From Lachancea dasiensis (Eukaryota > Ascomycota > Saccharomycetes > Saccharomycetales > Saccharomycetaceae), in assembly GCA_900074725.1 (NCBI GenBank), contig LT598454.1:1122854-1186853 (forward strand): a stretch of DNA of 64,000 nucleotides. The letters are read 5' to 3'. A model generated the notes under the pieces. The model was not told the origin of the DNA. It saw only the letters and a program-made list of their open reading frames with translations, and did no database searches. This document shows positions 9,188 through 21,985 of this stretch, piece after piece. Numbering within the stretch: the first letter of the stretch is position 1; the number at the start of each line of letters is the position of its first letter. A program made the position numbers and the translations under genes.

Positions 9188-10936
9188 TCAGAAGAATATC
9201 TCTCTCATCCGGTACTTGGCTCGTAGGAGATAATTGCAATGTTCAGCAGGACAACGCTTTGGTGCAAAATTATCCGGATGTGAGGGCCCACTTACACCTT
9301 TGAAATCCCTCTTAGCTGACCGGGTTTGACCAACCATCGAACTTAATCTATAGAAACATCGACCACAAAACATATGACCGCAGTTAGCAACGTAAGTTCG
9401 TCGCGACAAGTCTCTGTCAGCGTCCGTTATGCTCAAAAGTGTTCGATACGGACAAGAAAAATGATACTTCGCAACCAGTGCTTCGAACGACACACCTCTG
9501 TCTTCTGAAGAAAGCCCTTTATAGTCCTCAGGTATACCAACACCAAGTTCAACGCCGCATAGTGTGCATGCGGGAACCTCCATAAAGTCATTGGATTCTT
9601 CCTCGTCGACAACGCTGATGATCTCGTCTTTTCCCCGGCCAGGAATAGAGATGCCGAGACTTGGTTTAGTGTCAAAGGAGGAGCTATATCCTTTCGGCAA
9701 CTTTGTGGCTCGAGCAATGAATTCATTTTGCTGGAGTTTGGACGATTCCATAAACTTGCGTTTCCTATTATCATTTTCTAATTCTTCGCGCGCTTGGATC
9801 ATTTCGATAATACTCTGCGTCTCGCGCGCTTCGTCCATATCACGACCTAGATAATGACCGAAATTCGGAAGCATCCTAGTTCGCATCGAGATAGGCTGAT
9901 ACAAAGTGGGATCTGGAAAGCGTTCGGAAGGCGGGGGCAAGTCTGATCTGTGTGCATTGGTCCTCTCGAAATGTCTTGTCTGTGCATTTGGGCGCGCCGT
10001 TCCTCGCTCGTTCCTACGAGAGGGTAGTTGTCTCCGATATAAGAGGTATAGTTGTGTAAGCTCGTGTGCCCCTGGCCCCTCGCTACCATCGGCAGCCATC
10101 AAAAGGGCATGAGCCTCATCTTCAGGAATCTCGTTTTCAAACACCGAAAGGACGTTGGGAGGTAGCGCCGATATCCGCGCAGCTAGATCGGATTGACTAA
10201 TCGGAAAAGTACTACGTGCTGCAGATGGTGAGCTTCTCAAGCGTTGCCGTATCCGATTTGCCCTCTCATGATTATGAATATTTCCCCCGCTCGTATGAGA
10301 CTGATTCCCGGGGCTATCACTATCATGCACAAAAAGGCGCTGCGCCCTTCGCGCCGTACGTGAAAGTAATCTTGAAGTAGTGCGACCAGAGTTGAAATAT
10401 CGAGGTTGGTGATTTTGAAACGACCTTCTCCATGGCTGCTCCAGTGGAGAAGCGGAGGTCATAATCCGTTCATTACCGGGCAGTTGTAGCATTATCCCTG
10501 GTGCAGAAGAAGCATTGTTTTGTCCTACAAAAATGATATCCTGATCTTCCTCTGTAGCTGATGGTGGACGAGGCCTTATTTGAGCCACCCTTATCGGAAC
10601 CTCTCTATCAAGATCCACGAACTCTGAATATGGGTTCAACGGCCCACCGTCCTCCAGTATCCTTTCATCAACCACTTCTATTTCATCGTCATCGCTGGTG
10701 TGGGTATTGTGGTGGGTCCTCGTATCTGTAGATGAGCGAAGCGCATTTGGCTCTCGAGTCGTGAAATGACCCAGGGGATTTCTTCTTTCACGAAAATCAC
10801 TGTGCCGCAGCTCTGCAGCCTGTTGTAGTTCAACTTCATCCTCTGCACAGCTTTCGATCTCTATAACATCATCGTTCTGGGAATGTGAATCATCATCGCG
10901 GATTCTAGCATGTTCATCACACTCATTTGAATCCAT
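9188..10936 (-). CDS. SLX5: SUMO-targeted ubiquitin ligase subunit Slx5
   Basis: This 582-residue protein matches Slx5/Hex3. The N-terminal half is acidic and disordered with SUMO-interacting motifs: VIEI (24-27), IEVV (86-89) and IIFV (134-137), each flanked by acidic residues. The C-terminus (457-567) is the long, gapped RING finger: CTLC, FSC, then NCGHMFCGRC, then CPAEHC. With Slx8 it forms a nuclear heterodimeric E3 that ubiquitylates polySUMO-modified proteins in genome maintenance. Slx5 supplies the SUMO binding. The neighbours (YDL012C-like gene, NOP1) reproduce the S. cerevisiae YDL012C-YDL014W order. Confidence 0.9.
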   Translation of the reverse strand: MDSNECDEHARIRDDDSHSQNDDVIEIESCAEDEVELQQAAELRHSDFRERRNPLGHFTTREPNALRSSTDTRTHHNTHTSDDDEIEVVDERILEDGGPLNPYSEFVDLDREVPIRVAQIRPRPPSATEEDQDIIFVGQNNASSAPGIMLQLPGNERIMTSASPLEQPWRRSFQNHQPRYFNSGRTTSRLLSRTARRAQRLFVHDSDSPGNQSHTSGGNIHNHERANRIRQRLRSSPSAARSTFPISQSDLAARISALPPNVLSVFENEIPEDEAHALLMAADGSEGPGAHELTQLYLLYRRQLPSRRNERGTARPNAQTRHFERTNAHRSDLPPPSERFPDPTLYQPISMRTRMLPNFGHYLGRDMDEARETQSIIEMIQAREELENDNRKRKFMESSKLQQNEFIARATKLPKGYSSSFDTKPSLGISIPGRGKDEIISVVDEEESNDFMEVPACTLCGVELGVGIPEDYKGLSSEDRGVSFEALVAKYHFSCPYRTLLSITDADRDLSRRTYVANCGHMFCGRCFYRLSSMVGQTRSAKRDFKGVSGPSHPDNFAPKRCPAEHCNYLLRAKYRMREIFF

Positions 10937-11378
10937 ACTAGAGCACGGACTTCTCTCAAAACCTGCTCAGAAGGTGAGCTGAGGGTTTTAAGCTGAGTAA
11001 AGTTATTCAGGATCGCTAAAATGCCTAAGAACTAACGTTTGACTAATGTTGATACCAGTTCGGTGTTTTTGCCAATTCGTAGAGGTTGATACATCTATGA
11101 GTTTATTAGCCGGTCAGGTATTCCATCAGTGCATAGACACAGGACTGAAAGAACTATCACCAGCGAATATAGGACATCTCAAATCTGTTGTGAAGTCTTT
11201 AAAATACTGTTACACAGACCTCTAGATAGTTTTTATTTAAACCCGTTTAAAAATGGAAGTTTTGAAGGTTTTCACTATTGAATTCACTAATTTACAAGCA
11301 TGGCGGTTGGATGAATGAATGAGCACGCCGTTTACTTAGGTCAAACGGGAGCCTTTTTTATAGATATTGTGATGGCTC
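10937..11378. other. Intergenic region, SLX5 promoter and NOP1 3' end
   Basis: This 442-bp interval holds the SLX5 promoter and NOP1 3' flank; both genes are on the minus strand. No RNA gene, repeat or clear factor site is seen. Confidence 0.5.
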
Positions 11379-12597
<1,219 letters not shown>

Positions 12598-13662
12598 TAT
12601 AATACTATCTCAAATAATGTAGAATGAAAGGATAACACTACTTCTAGTATCGAGACTCGATGTACCTAGTGTGTATAACTCTGTTAAGTTGTTAAGATGT
12701 ATTCAAGATTATTTTTCCAGATGAGATGAGCATCTCTAAAAATTTTTCACTATATTTCAGAGTGCTTAAAAAGGAAAGCGTACGAGTTGACGACGGGAAA
12801 ATACATTAACGATTTGTTAAAAAAGGCCCCGTTGAGATGGGAAGAAAGACACGAATCTAGTCGAAGAGAAGCTGGACTGACGCAGATGTTGAAAGAAATC
12901 ATGAGGGCCCTGTGAAGTTTTGGAGATTGCTCGTTTTCTTTGGGATTTAGCTTGCGCGACCCTGCGAGGATCCGTTATTTCGGGCGCTCTCAAAATAAAA
13001 CACACAGCTACGATGCTGTTTTGCCACAGGACAAGGTTTGGAGCTGCTTCTTTGAGTTGTCAAGTGCAGTGCCACTAAGTATGGATCTCGGCGTCAGTGT
13101 AGTAAAAAGTGATCTACATGGAACCGGAATATTTGGTGCTGGGTGTGGTGTATATAGCCCGAACGATACACTTCTCATGCCAGAGCACGGGGTTTAGAAG
13201 GTTGCGGATAATACCGCTCCCTTAGTTATGTGCCTCTGCCTTTCTTGTTTTTCATCCTAAGTCGACAGGCATGATTGCTCGAAAAATCAGCACACTCTTG
13301 GATTTAGCAATCGGGCATTTACGAAAGAAGAATTGGGCGACCCACCACTCATGGTTGATATCGGCCAACTCTCGAGGCGAGCATTTTTTTTGCAAAAAAG
13401 TGTTGATTGTGTGCCCTTCCATGCTGTGGAGTAGCGAGTTCGCCGACACGAGTGTATTAATGCTTTAGCTGGGATCTAGGTCTTCTTGGAAGGTCAACGC
13501 CCTCATTTAACGTCTGTCCGTGCGGCTTTCGCTGCTACCAACGATCCAAGTCTCTTTGGACGAATGAATTTTACTCTCACGCCTTACCTTAATTGACGAT
13601 ACCAACATACTGTGTGATATCCAGATATACCTTTCACACTCTTCACAGACCAATTGTTCACA
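12598..13662. other. Divergent promoter region NOP1/TSC13
   Basis: This 1.07-kb gene-free interval lies between divergent start codons. The NOP1-proximal part carries the ribosome-biogenesis elements described separately. Short frames in 12817-13470 lack ATG starts or resemble nothing known. No tRNA or recognisable C/D snoRNA is seen. Confidence 0.5.
12719..12748 (-). promoter_or_regulatory. PAC-like and RRPE elements upstream of NOP1
   Basis: An AGATGAGATGAGC tract (PAC-like, 12719-12731) is followed by AAAAATTTTTC (RRPE, 12738-12748), about 122-151 bp upstream of the NOP1 start. In budding yeasts this pair marks ribosome-biogenesis genes, bound by Dot6/Tod6 and Stb3. NOP1 belongs to that regulon. 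Confidence 0.6.
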
Positions 13663-14580
13663 ATGGGTGTACTAGTCAAATCCAGATCGAAGTCACTGCA
13701 GGACGTGGAGCTTCCAGCCGGTGTCAAGTCCTTGAGCTCTGCTCTAAAAGAGATTTCCATCAAAAACAAGAATATCAACACCAATCGCATCAGGTTAACC
13801 ATCCTCAAAGAGGACAAACAGATTCCTGTCACTTCTGACCACGCGTTTGAAAACCTTACAGATGCCAAACTTTTTGCTAAAGACATTGGCCCTCAAATAG
13901 GATGGAGACTGGTGTTTTTCGTTGAATATTTGGGCCCCATCCTTTTGCATTCAGTGATGTACTACTTGTCCACCCGACCAGAACTGGCCAGTTTTCACTG
14001 CAAATCCCGCAACTACAACCCGTTCACCAACAGAGTGGCCTATACATTGGTGATGGTCCACTATGTCAAGAGAGAATTGGAGTCTTTGTTCTTGCATCAA
14101 TTTTCGCAGTCTACCATGCCCCTGTTCAATTTGTTTAAGAACTCTTTTCACTACTGGATTCTCAATGGTGCAATTTCATTGGGTTATTTTGGGTATGGGT
14201 TCTTGTTGAAGGATATCACTGTTTTCAAATTATACTCGAAGCTAAAACTGGACAATTTCAACCTCTTGTTGGGTATTTTCGTGCTCTCCGAGTTTTGGAA
14301 TTTCTACACGCATGTACAATTGCGTCGTTGGGGTAACTCTCAAAGGGCCAAGGGCATCACCCAGCGTATTCCCCTGGAGGATGGAATCTTCAAGCTTTTT
14401 GTCGCTCCGAATTACACTTTCGAAGTATTTGCTTGGATCGCTTTCACCATGATCTTCAAGCTCAACTTTTTTGCGGTAATTTTCCTGTTTGTGTCGACTG
14501 CCCAACTGTATTTGTGGGCTTTGAAGAAAAACAAAAGATATGGCACCAAGAGGGCTTTCTTGATTCCATTCGTCTTTTAA
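13663..14580 (+). CDS. TSC13: Very-long-chain enoyl-CoA reductase Tsc13
   Basis: This 305-residue polytopic ER membrane protein catalyses the last step of fatty-acid elongation, reducing trans-2-enoyl-CoA to the very-long-chain acyl-CoA used for sphingolipids. Matching segments are GPQIGWRLVFFVEYLGP, HQFSQSTMPLFNLFKN and the catalytic-region APNYTFEV, whose Tyr is the proposed proton donor in the family. The protein ends RAFLIPFVF as in S. cerevisiae. The start is the ATG at 13663, giving MGVLVKSRSK. An in-frame TTG lies nine bases upstream but is unlikely to be used. The short cytosolic N-terminus has the ubiquitin-like look typical of the family. Confidence 0.95.
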   Translation: MGVLVKSRSKSLQDVELPAGVKSLSSALKEISIKNKNINTNRIRLTILKEDKQIPVTSDHAFENLTDAKLFAKDIGPQIGWRLVFFVEYLGPILLHSVMYYLSTRPELASFHCKSRNYNPFTNRVAYTLVMVHYVKRELESLFLHQFSQSTMPLFNLFKNSFHYWILNGAISLGYFGYGFLLKDITVFKLYSKLKLDNFNLLLGIFVLSEFWNFYTHVQLRRWGNSQRAKGITQRIPLEDGIFKLFVAPNYTFEVFAWIAFTMIFKLNFFAVIFLFVSTAQLYLWALKKNKRYGTKRAFLIPFVF

Positions 14581-14692
14581 TGTACTTGTTCAAAATCTAT
14601 ATAGAGAAGTTCATTTGAAACAAAAATGCAAATGGGATATTGCTTTGTGCTAAGCTATGCTACTTTATGAAATTTATTTAACCTTCCCTTAG

Positions 14693-16138
<1,446 letters not shown>

Positions 16139-16385
16139 CTAGGGGCTAACTACTAGCTGTTGTTGTCCAGTAGAGGAACGCATGGGCCAGACATGTATAA
16201 CGTATCATTATATAGCGATACGCGCCCACAGGTATGTCGTCGTGTGTCATGAGCTCTTAGTTATAACTACGCTCGTCACATGCCACTTTGTGTACCAACG
16301 GCCAGACCAGCGAAGTGACACTACACAATTGAAAACCCGTAACGTAGTTTAGTGTATTCTTTACTCTCTAGACCTAGTAGAGATA

Positions 16386-17072
16386 ATGACTCTTGAATTC
16401 TATATATTAGGAATATTTTTATTGTTTCAGCAGTGTGCTGTACTGGCTTTTCCAGTCACTTTCGACCTTAGCACTGGGTGCAAGGAATGTTTGTACGTTG
16501 AATCGGCAAGCGGTAGCGTAATATCGTACTATTTTGCTGTTCAACAGGGTTCTGACCACAAGTTGGATATAAACTATGAGATTTTCAGCCCTGACAATGG
16601 AAGAAAGCCGGCAGTCTCACGGCACGGTGAAGTACAAGGAGAATGGTCGTTTAAGGCAAAAGTGGATGGAGAATACGGCATTTGTTTTGTTGCATTGGAA
16701 GCTAATCGGGTGGTAGACGCAGAAATTGTGGTTAATTCGGAAAGAAGGCGTCTCGCAGATATTCGCAGACCTCAGGAGAGACAGGGCCCCAGTCCGCTTG
16801 AACACAAAGTGGATAGCACGCTCGACTTGCTCGAACAGCAAATCACAGTTTTCGAATCAAACATTCAGCGATTTGGAGCCCGATGTTTGAGAAACCATGC
16901 AACTATGGCGTCAATAGACTCTCAAATTAAGATGTATGCGCTTGGTGGGTCTCTGCTGACCTTCGGTATTTTGTTAACCCAAACTCGGCATCTAAGGAGG
17001 CATCTGGCCATGAGAACACGCGGATCAGAAAGCCATGTTTCGGTTAGTAGTTATGTTCATCAAGCTTGCTGA
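16386..17072 (+). CDS. ERP3: p24 family cargo-receptor protein, Erp3-like
   Basis: This 228-residue protein has a signal peptide (about 1-21, cleavage after VLAF or nearby). A GOLD domain follows, with the two conserved cysteines in CKECLYV and YGICFVA. A coiled coil lies around 140-170 and a single membrane span at about 182-200, then a short basic tail. This is the p24 layout of COPI/COPII vesicle membrane proteins that help select cargo such as GPI-anchored proteins. Position beside CDC7 supports Erp3 (YDL018C) rather than another p24. The cytosolic tail is longer than usual and lacks the usual double-aromatic or dilysine signal at its end. Confidence 0.82.
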   Translation: MTLEFYILGIFLLFQQCAVLAFPVTFDLSTGCKECLYVESASGSVISYYFAVQQGSDHKLDINYEIFSPDNGRKPAVSRHGEVQGEWSFKAKVDGEYGICFVALEANRVVDAEIVVNSERRRLADIRRPQERQGPSPLEHKVDSTLDLLEQQITVFESNIQRFGARCLRNHATMASIDSQIKMYALGGSLLTFGILLTQTRHLRRHLAMRTRGSESHVSVSSYVHQAC

Positions 17073-17149
17073 AAAAAAACAGCACTATGCTTTTAAGTTC
17101 CTGAACTATTCACACGGAGATTGATCGAGAGCTAACAGAGTTGATTTTA

Positions 17150-18787
17150 TCAAATTCTCCTAGGTTCGAGCAGTGTGCAACCTAGTGGAATGGTAGAGTG
17201 CCCGGACTCCACATCAAACACTATGTTGCCTCTCAAATAAGTGGCCACAACTTGGCCCCTCAACTCGCGCCCGTCATATGCCGTTAATTTGTTCTTGTAG
17301 AAAATGTTGCCATCCGAAATAATCCGTTTCCTATGCTGATCGAGGACAACAAAGTCTGCATCATAGCCAACACGCAAAAATCCTTTGACATCATGGAGGC
17401 CAACTTGTTTCGCGGTGTTTTCACAGCACCATTTTATTATTTCGATTAGACTAACAGGTGGATTCATTTCTGCACCTTCAGTAATCATGATGGAGAGGCC
17501 AAGGCCGACTGAACTGATACCTCCCCAAGCGGTGAGAAAGTCCCCTTCCGCCAGGTTTTTTAGCTCTGGTGTACAGGGCGAGTGATCACTGACCACCGTT
17601 TTAATAGTACCATCACGCAAAGCATTCCATAATGCTATTCTATTATCCTCATTACGAATAGGAGGACAGCATTTGTACTGGGTTGCTTTAGCGGGGATAT
17701 TTTCGGCAGCAAATGTCAAGTAGTGAAAGCAGGTTTCCGCAGAAATGGGAAGTCCCAAATCAATTTGTGCATGCTTAAGGATAGGTAAAGCCTCTTGTGT
17801 CGACAAATGCGCTATATGAACGTCAGGGATTCTCTTGTAGCTTCTGATTGATTTTGTCATGCAGGAAATCAATAACTGTATGGCGCTTGTTTCAAACTCA
17901 TCAGGCCTAGACGCAAGAAACGGTGCGTATGTGGTCGGGTCAATGCGATCTAGACCCTCCACTTCGGATTCCTTTGCTATGGTCTTCAAAGCACTTTCGC
18001 AAGGGTTATGGCTGTGTACAAAGTGGGAAGGTTCACCGGCTCTTGGCTCTACAGATGCCGAAACTTTGGATGCCGCCAATGCACTCACCTGACTAGGCGC
18101 AAGATGCTCACCGCCCTCAAGAGCTCTGACGTGATCGAAATTATAATCTGTATGTGATGGGTCTGTAAGTCCATGGTCGGGAGATGGCGGACACTGTTCC
18201 GCATGGAACAAAAGCATAGTTTTCTCCTTTTGAAGTACATCTAAGGCATTCATGATATAATTCTCATCAATTTGAGGAAATTCATCTACTCCAGAGTCCA
18301 TTAAGAACCCTTTAAAACCACGAACACCTCTCCTTACTAAAGGTAGAAGTTGGTCCAGGTTAGTAGGAACAAGACCACCCCAAAAGGCAACATCACACCA
18401 CAATTGATCCCGAGCCGCAGCCAATTTCACATCGAGGTGTTCCACAGTCGTAGTCGGGGGAATTGCGTTTAAAGGCATATCAACCAGCGTTGTGACACCG
18501 CCACTTGCAGCTGCTCTAGTGCCGGTGGCGAATCCTTCCCACTCTGTTCTCCCTGGCTCGTTCAAATGTACATGTGAATCTACGAGCCCCGGCATAATGA
18601 CATGTGGAGATACAATCTCATATTGTGTAACGTTTAAGCGCTGTAACCGAGGGTCGCCAACTGAATGTACTACCTCATTCTCGAAGATCTCCACGATTTT
18701 TCCAGAAGCTGTAGAATAAACGATCGTTGCCGCTATCAACCTGCCGTTAATGGCTACACGGCTAGAAGCGATGGCTTTCACAGGCAT
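17150..18787 (-). CDS. DAL1: Allantoinase (with an extra internal segment)
   Basis: This 545-residue cyclic amidohydrolase hydrolyses allantoin to allantoate, the first step of allantoin use as nitrogen source. Metal-site residues are visible: HVH in VDSHVHLNEPG (72, 74), the Lys expected to be carbamylated in RGFKGFLMDSG (159), His in LLFHAEQ (195), His in VHIAHLST (324, 327) and Asp in VSDHSPCT. The S. cerevisiae enzyme has about 460 residues. Most of the excess lies between FHAEQ and LASRPDEFE (about 205-290). That insert is Ser/Ala/His-rich and read in frame with no splice signals I can find. The gene stands alone, without DAL2, DAL3, DAL4 or DAL7 beside it. Confidence 0.9.
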   Translation of the reverse strand: MPVKAIASSRVAINGRLIAATIVYSTASGKIVEIFENEVVHSVGDPRLQRLNVTQYEIVSPHVIMPGLVDSHVHLNEPGRTEWEGFATGTRAAASGGVTTLVDMPLNAIPPTTTVEHLDVKLAAARDQLWCDVAFWGGLVPTNLDQLLPLVRRGVRGFKGFLMDSGVDEFPQIDENYIMNALDVLQKEKTMLLFHAEQCPPSPDHGLTDPSHTDYNFDHVRALEGGEHLAPSQVSALAASKVSASVEPRAGEPSHFVHSHNPCESALKTIAKESEVEGLDRIDPTTYAPFLASRPDEFETSAIQLLISCMTKSIRSYKRIPDVHIAHLSTQEALPILKHAQIDLGLPISAETCFHYLTFAAENIPAKATQYKCCPPIRNEDNRIALWNALRDGTIKTVVSDHSPCTPELKNLAEGDFLTAWGGISSVGLGLSIMITEGAEMNPPVSLIEIIKWCCENTAKQVGLHDVKGFLRVGYDADFVVLDQHRKRIISDGNIFYKNKLTAYDGRELRGQVVATYLRGNIVFDVESGHSTIPLGCTLLEPRRI

Positions 18788-19226
18788 AATATTATTGTTG
18801 GCCGTGCTTCTGTTAGTGAAATAAAATAGGTTCAGATATCAATCTCGTCCTGGGAACCCTGAGGGATATATTCTGAGCTAAACAAGAATTTTCTGAGGGT
18901 CCCAAGGACGACGTTGTGTTCCGCTTCCTTTATCTATCTCTGTTTCGGAAATTGAATCATTCAAACAATGGAAGAAAATCGGTCACGTGTATGTCGGGTT
19001 TGGCCGAGCGGTATGAGCCATCCTCGAACGTGGTCCAGGGCTAGTCAACTTACTTGGTTTCCAGGCTCAGCAGTCATTTCGTCTTAAGAAAGCCGCTGGA
19101 GGAATGGGAGTCAATTGGGTCCAACATTTAGTCTAAGACAACCCATCTCAACCCACGTCTAGCTTTATTTTAGAACAACTTCACACGCTGGCACGATGCA
19201 CCCCGCTTCTATTCAGTGTCCAGCCA
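18788..19226. other. DAL1 promoter and KAP104 3' flank
   Basis: This 439-bp interval contains an E-box TCACGTG (18983-18989) and a GATA-type pair read on the minus strand near 18930 (GATAG, GATAAA), plausible for nitrogen regulation of DAL1. A tRNA-like A-box (TGGCCGAGCGGT near 19004) is followed by complementary segments discussed in the findings. No confirmed RNA gene. Confidence 0.4.
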
Positions 19227-21929
19227 TCAGGAAAACTGCCTCAAAAAGTAGACTTCTTCTGGGGAGAACTTAATTAAATGTAGACTATCGGATAAGGTCA
19301 TCAACAAGGCGTAAAGATCCTCGGCAAATTCTGAAATTTCCACATTTTGAGACAATCCCTTGATCATCTTGTGGATGGTGGACGACGACATATTGGTAGT
19401 ATTACTGGTAAGATTTAATATCTTGACGAAGCCATGGTATGCCGCGGTCTTCTCTTCTGCGTCTGACAATTTCATAGCAAGCTCGCACCATCGAGACCAA
19501 TTTGCGTCTTGGGCAAAGGGTTCGGTCGTGAAAACTTCAGGATGCATTCGGGCCATCCTACCAATGGATACAGCTAGATTTTCAAGTACCGAACTGTGGA
19601 TGACTCTCGTCGAGTTGCAAAACTTATCTAATACCACACGCGATATTTCGATCACATAATTGGCGATATTAATTCGTTCGCTCATCAAGCCAAGAGCCCA
19701 TACTGCATTGTTCACAGAAGGAGTGGCATCCATATCGTCATTGTGTATGAGCTCTGTGCTAATGTGTTTTAAGAATTCCACACACACATCATCGTCAAAT
19801 AGTGCTGGATCATATGAATAGGCAATGTCACCTAAAAGAGCAAACGCACTTTGCCTCACCTCATGAACAGGGTCTTGCAAGCACTGGCTGAGTACTTGAA
19901 ATGCAGCTTTGTTGCCCTGTGGAAATAGCAATTCTTGGCTAGCGGATCCCAATCCCTGTACTAAACCATCGATCAAGTCTAGTGATGTTACAGTGAAGTC
20001 CTTCTCTGGAACTTCAACTCTGGGGTCATGCTGCGATCTTGTCTCGAGCTCCACACAATGGACCAAAATCCTCCAAGCTCGTTGATACACCTCTGGGGCC
20101 ATGGGTGCAAATTTTTCCCCCAAAGAGGCGGCTACGTATGATAAGCATTCCAGCAACGGCCAAAGCTCTTTGTCTGTATCAGACAAAGAGCTCCACTTAT
20201 TTATCAAGTGAGGCAGTATAGGATTCATAGCAGCCTCGTCAAATTCACACTTTTCAGCAAGTCTGCCCACGGCGTCGTAAAGGATAATTAAGTTCTTCTT
20301 TTGATACAATTGGAAGCACTGGTTGAACTTTATTAGGAGATCGTTGTAGAGTAAAGTTTCAACTAATTCAGCATCGCAGTTTTCTATAAATACAGCCACG
20401 CTGCTAATTGCAGCTTCCTGAACCATTTTCTTCTTATCCATCAACACCTCCATGATCGAACCCATTACCGGCAGTAAAAACTGTGTGTTATCCGCTAAGA
20501 TCCACATAGAAAATCTGCTCAGAGTCCAACATGTTATTGTTCTTACTGGAGCCCAATGATCGTGCAGTTTTTCAAGCAAAAATGGAATTAACGCTGGAAG
20601 TTGATCAGCAAAATAACGCATACCACCTTCAGCCATAGCACCCAAGGCCAAAATCGTAGCTTCGCGGACGTACCACTGATCTGCAGACAAATGTTCTCTC
20701 AAAATCGGAAATCCAACAGACAGAACCTGCCTGGGTAATGTATTCGTGAGAATGTCCAAAGTTGCTGCACAACACTTTCTCAAGTTCCAGACGGTGTCAA
20801 ATTCGTCATCGTCATCTACTCCTTCGTCGTCGTCAAGGTTCGCTTCTTCCCTTTTCTTACTTATTTTAGCAGTTGCGGGTTTGATGTCTTCGTCTTTATC
20901 TTCCAACTCCGCATCATCGTCATTCGAAGCCTCAAGCATAAGTAACTCATCTTCCCCATGAACCATATTTGAGAGCAACGTAGGGACCATTTCGTTTACA
21001 AACGGTTCCACTGCGCTCTCCGGGATATAAGAATTGGAAGCAAATGCTAGTAAAAATTCGCCGGCCTGTAGTGCCACTGTCTCGTTCCTAGAGGTACTTA
21101 GTACATGCAACACGAAGCTTATTATACCTCTCAGGTGGTCTATCAGTTTGTCAGGTCTAAATTCCAACAATTCAACTAGTGAAGCGCAAATCTGGACAGT
21201 TACAGAATCACTCGGATCGCTTTCTGCCAACCGGAAAATGTTTGATAAAAACTCGTCTAACTTAACGATGAAGCTTTGAGTCTGCAGTGGTATTACTTGA
21301 TTCAGGCATTTAATAGACTCAGCCCTGATAAGTGGGCTAGCTGCTGAAAGCATGAATGTCAGAAACTTGACCACTAGTGTATCCATAGGTTTCACCTGGC
21401 CTGACCACTCCAACAGCAGGAATTGGGCATTATCCTCCATGATCTTCGAAAGAGCCTTTGCACTTGCCTCGTTTCCGTTCGCCATCAACTCGAGAAGTTG
21501 TGATAGCAGTTCCACGCCGGAGGAGTCGTGGCGATTTTTTCGATAATAAGAAGAGAATAAAGCAGTTATGACAATACCAGTAACGTTAGATACCAGTGGC
21601 TGGTCTGAGAGTAGGCCTCTGACTATATGGTGTTTAACATAATCGAGATCATAGTCCTTGCAACCCTCGAGAACGGAGTTTTTCAAAATCATCCCGGCAG
21701 CCGCGCGGCTATTTTGAATGTCCTGAAGAGATAATTGAGAACCCAAGGCTGCTGAGAGATCTGGAGATGTTAGCATATAGCATAGATAATTCCAAAATTC
21801 GGTCTGGGACTTGAAGCTGTTTAGAAGATCCATCGCATGAGTTCTCTTCTCCTGCATAGGTGACATGGAGTCTAAGACCACAGATACAATCTGCAACAAA
21901 GAGGTTTCATCTGGATTCCAATTTGGCAT
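19227..21929 (-). CDS. KAP104: Karyopherin beta-2 / transportin Kap104
   Basis: This 900-residue HEAT-repeat protein, about the size of S. cerevisiae Kap104 (918), imports PY-NLS cargo such as Nab2 and Hrp1 into the nucleus. Repeated paired helices run throughout. An acidic loop at about residues 330-380 (NDDDAELEDKDEDIKP and LDDDEGVDDDDEFD) corresponds to the transportin H8 loop that releases cargo on RanGTP binding. The segment WNLRKCCAATLDILTN that follows is highly conserved in transportins. The start is the ATG at 21929, opening MPNWNPDE. In S. cerevisiae this gene (YBR017C) lies next to YBR016W, the duplicate of YDL012C. Its presence here shows the un-duplicated gene order. Confidence 0.95.
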   Translation of the reverse strand: MPNWNPDETSLLQIVSVVLDSMSPMQEKRTHAMDLLNSFKSQTEFWNYLCYMLTSPDLSAALGSQLSLQDIQNSRAAAGMILKNSVLEGCKDYDLDYVKHHIVRGLLSDQPLVSNVTGIVITALFSSYYRKNRHDSSGVELLSQLLELMANGNEASAKALSKIMEDNAQFLLLEWSGQVKPMDTLVVKFLTFMLSAASPLIRAESIKCLNQVIPLQTQSFIVKLDEFLSNIFRLAESDPSDSVTVQICASLVELLEFRPDKLIDHLRGIISFVLHVLSTSRNETVALQAGEFLLAFASNSYIPESAVEPFVNEMVPTLLSNMVHGEDELLMLEASNDDDAELEDKDEDIKPATAKISKKREEANLDDDEGVDDDDEFDTVWNLRKCCAATLDILTNTLPRQVLSVGFPILREHLSADQWYVREATILALGAMAEGGMRYFADQLPALIPFLLEKLHDHWAPVRTITCWTLSRFSMWILADNTQFLLPVMGSIMEVLMDKKKMVQEAAISSVAVFIENCDAELVETLLYNDLLIKFNQCFQLYQKKNLIILYDAVGRLAEKCEFDEAAMNPILPHLINKWSSLSDTDKELWPLLECLSYVAASLGEKFAPMAPEVYQRAWRILVHCVELETRSQHDPRVEVPEKDFTVTSLDLIDGLVQGLGSASQELLFPQGNKAAFQVLSQCLQDPVHEVRQSAFALLGDIAYSYDPALFDDDVCVEFLKHISTELIHNDDMDATPSVNNAVWALGLMSERINIANYVIEISRVVLDKFCNSTRVIHSSVLENLAVSIGRMARMHPEVFTTEPFAQDANWSRWCELAMKLSDAEEKTAAYHGFVKILNLTSNTTNMSSSTIHKMIKGLSQNVEISEFAEDLYALLMTLSDSLHLIKFSPEEVYFLRQFS

Positions 21930-21985
21930 CTTCAGTTATCAGTGCGTTTCCAGAGGAGATGACTTCTTCAGTGCTTAAGTACTTC

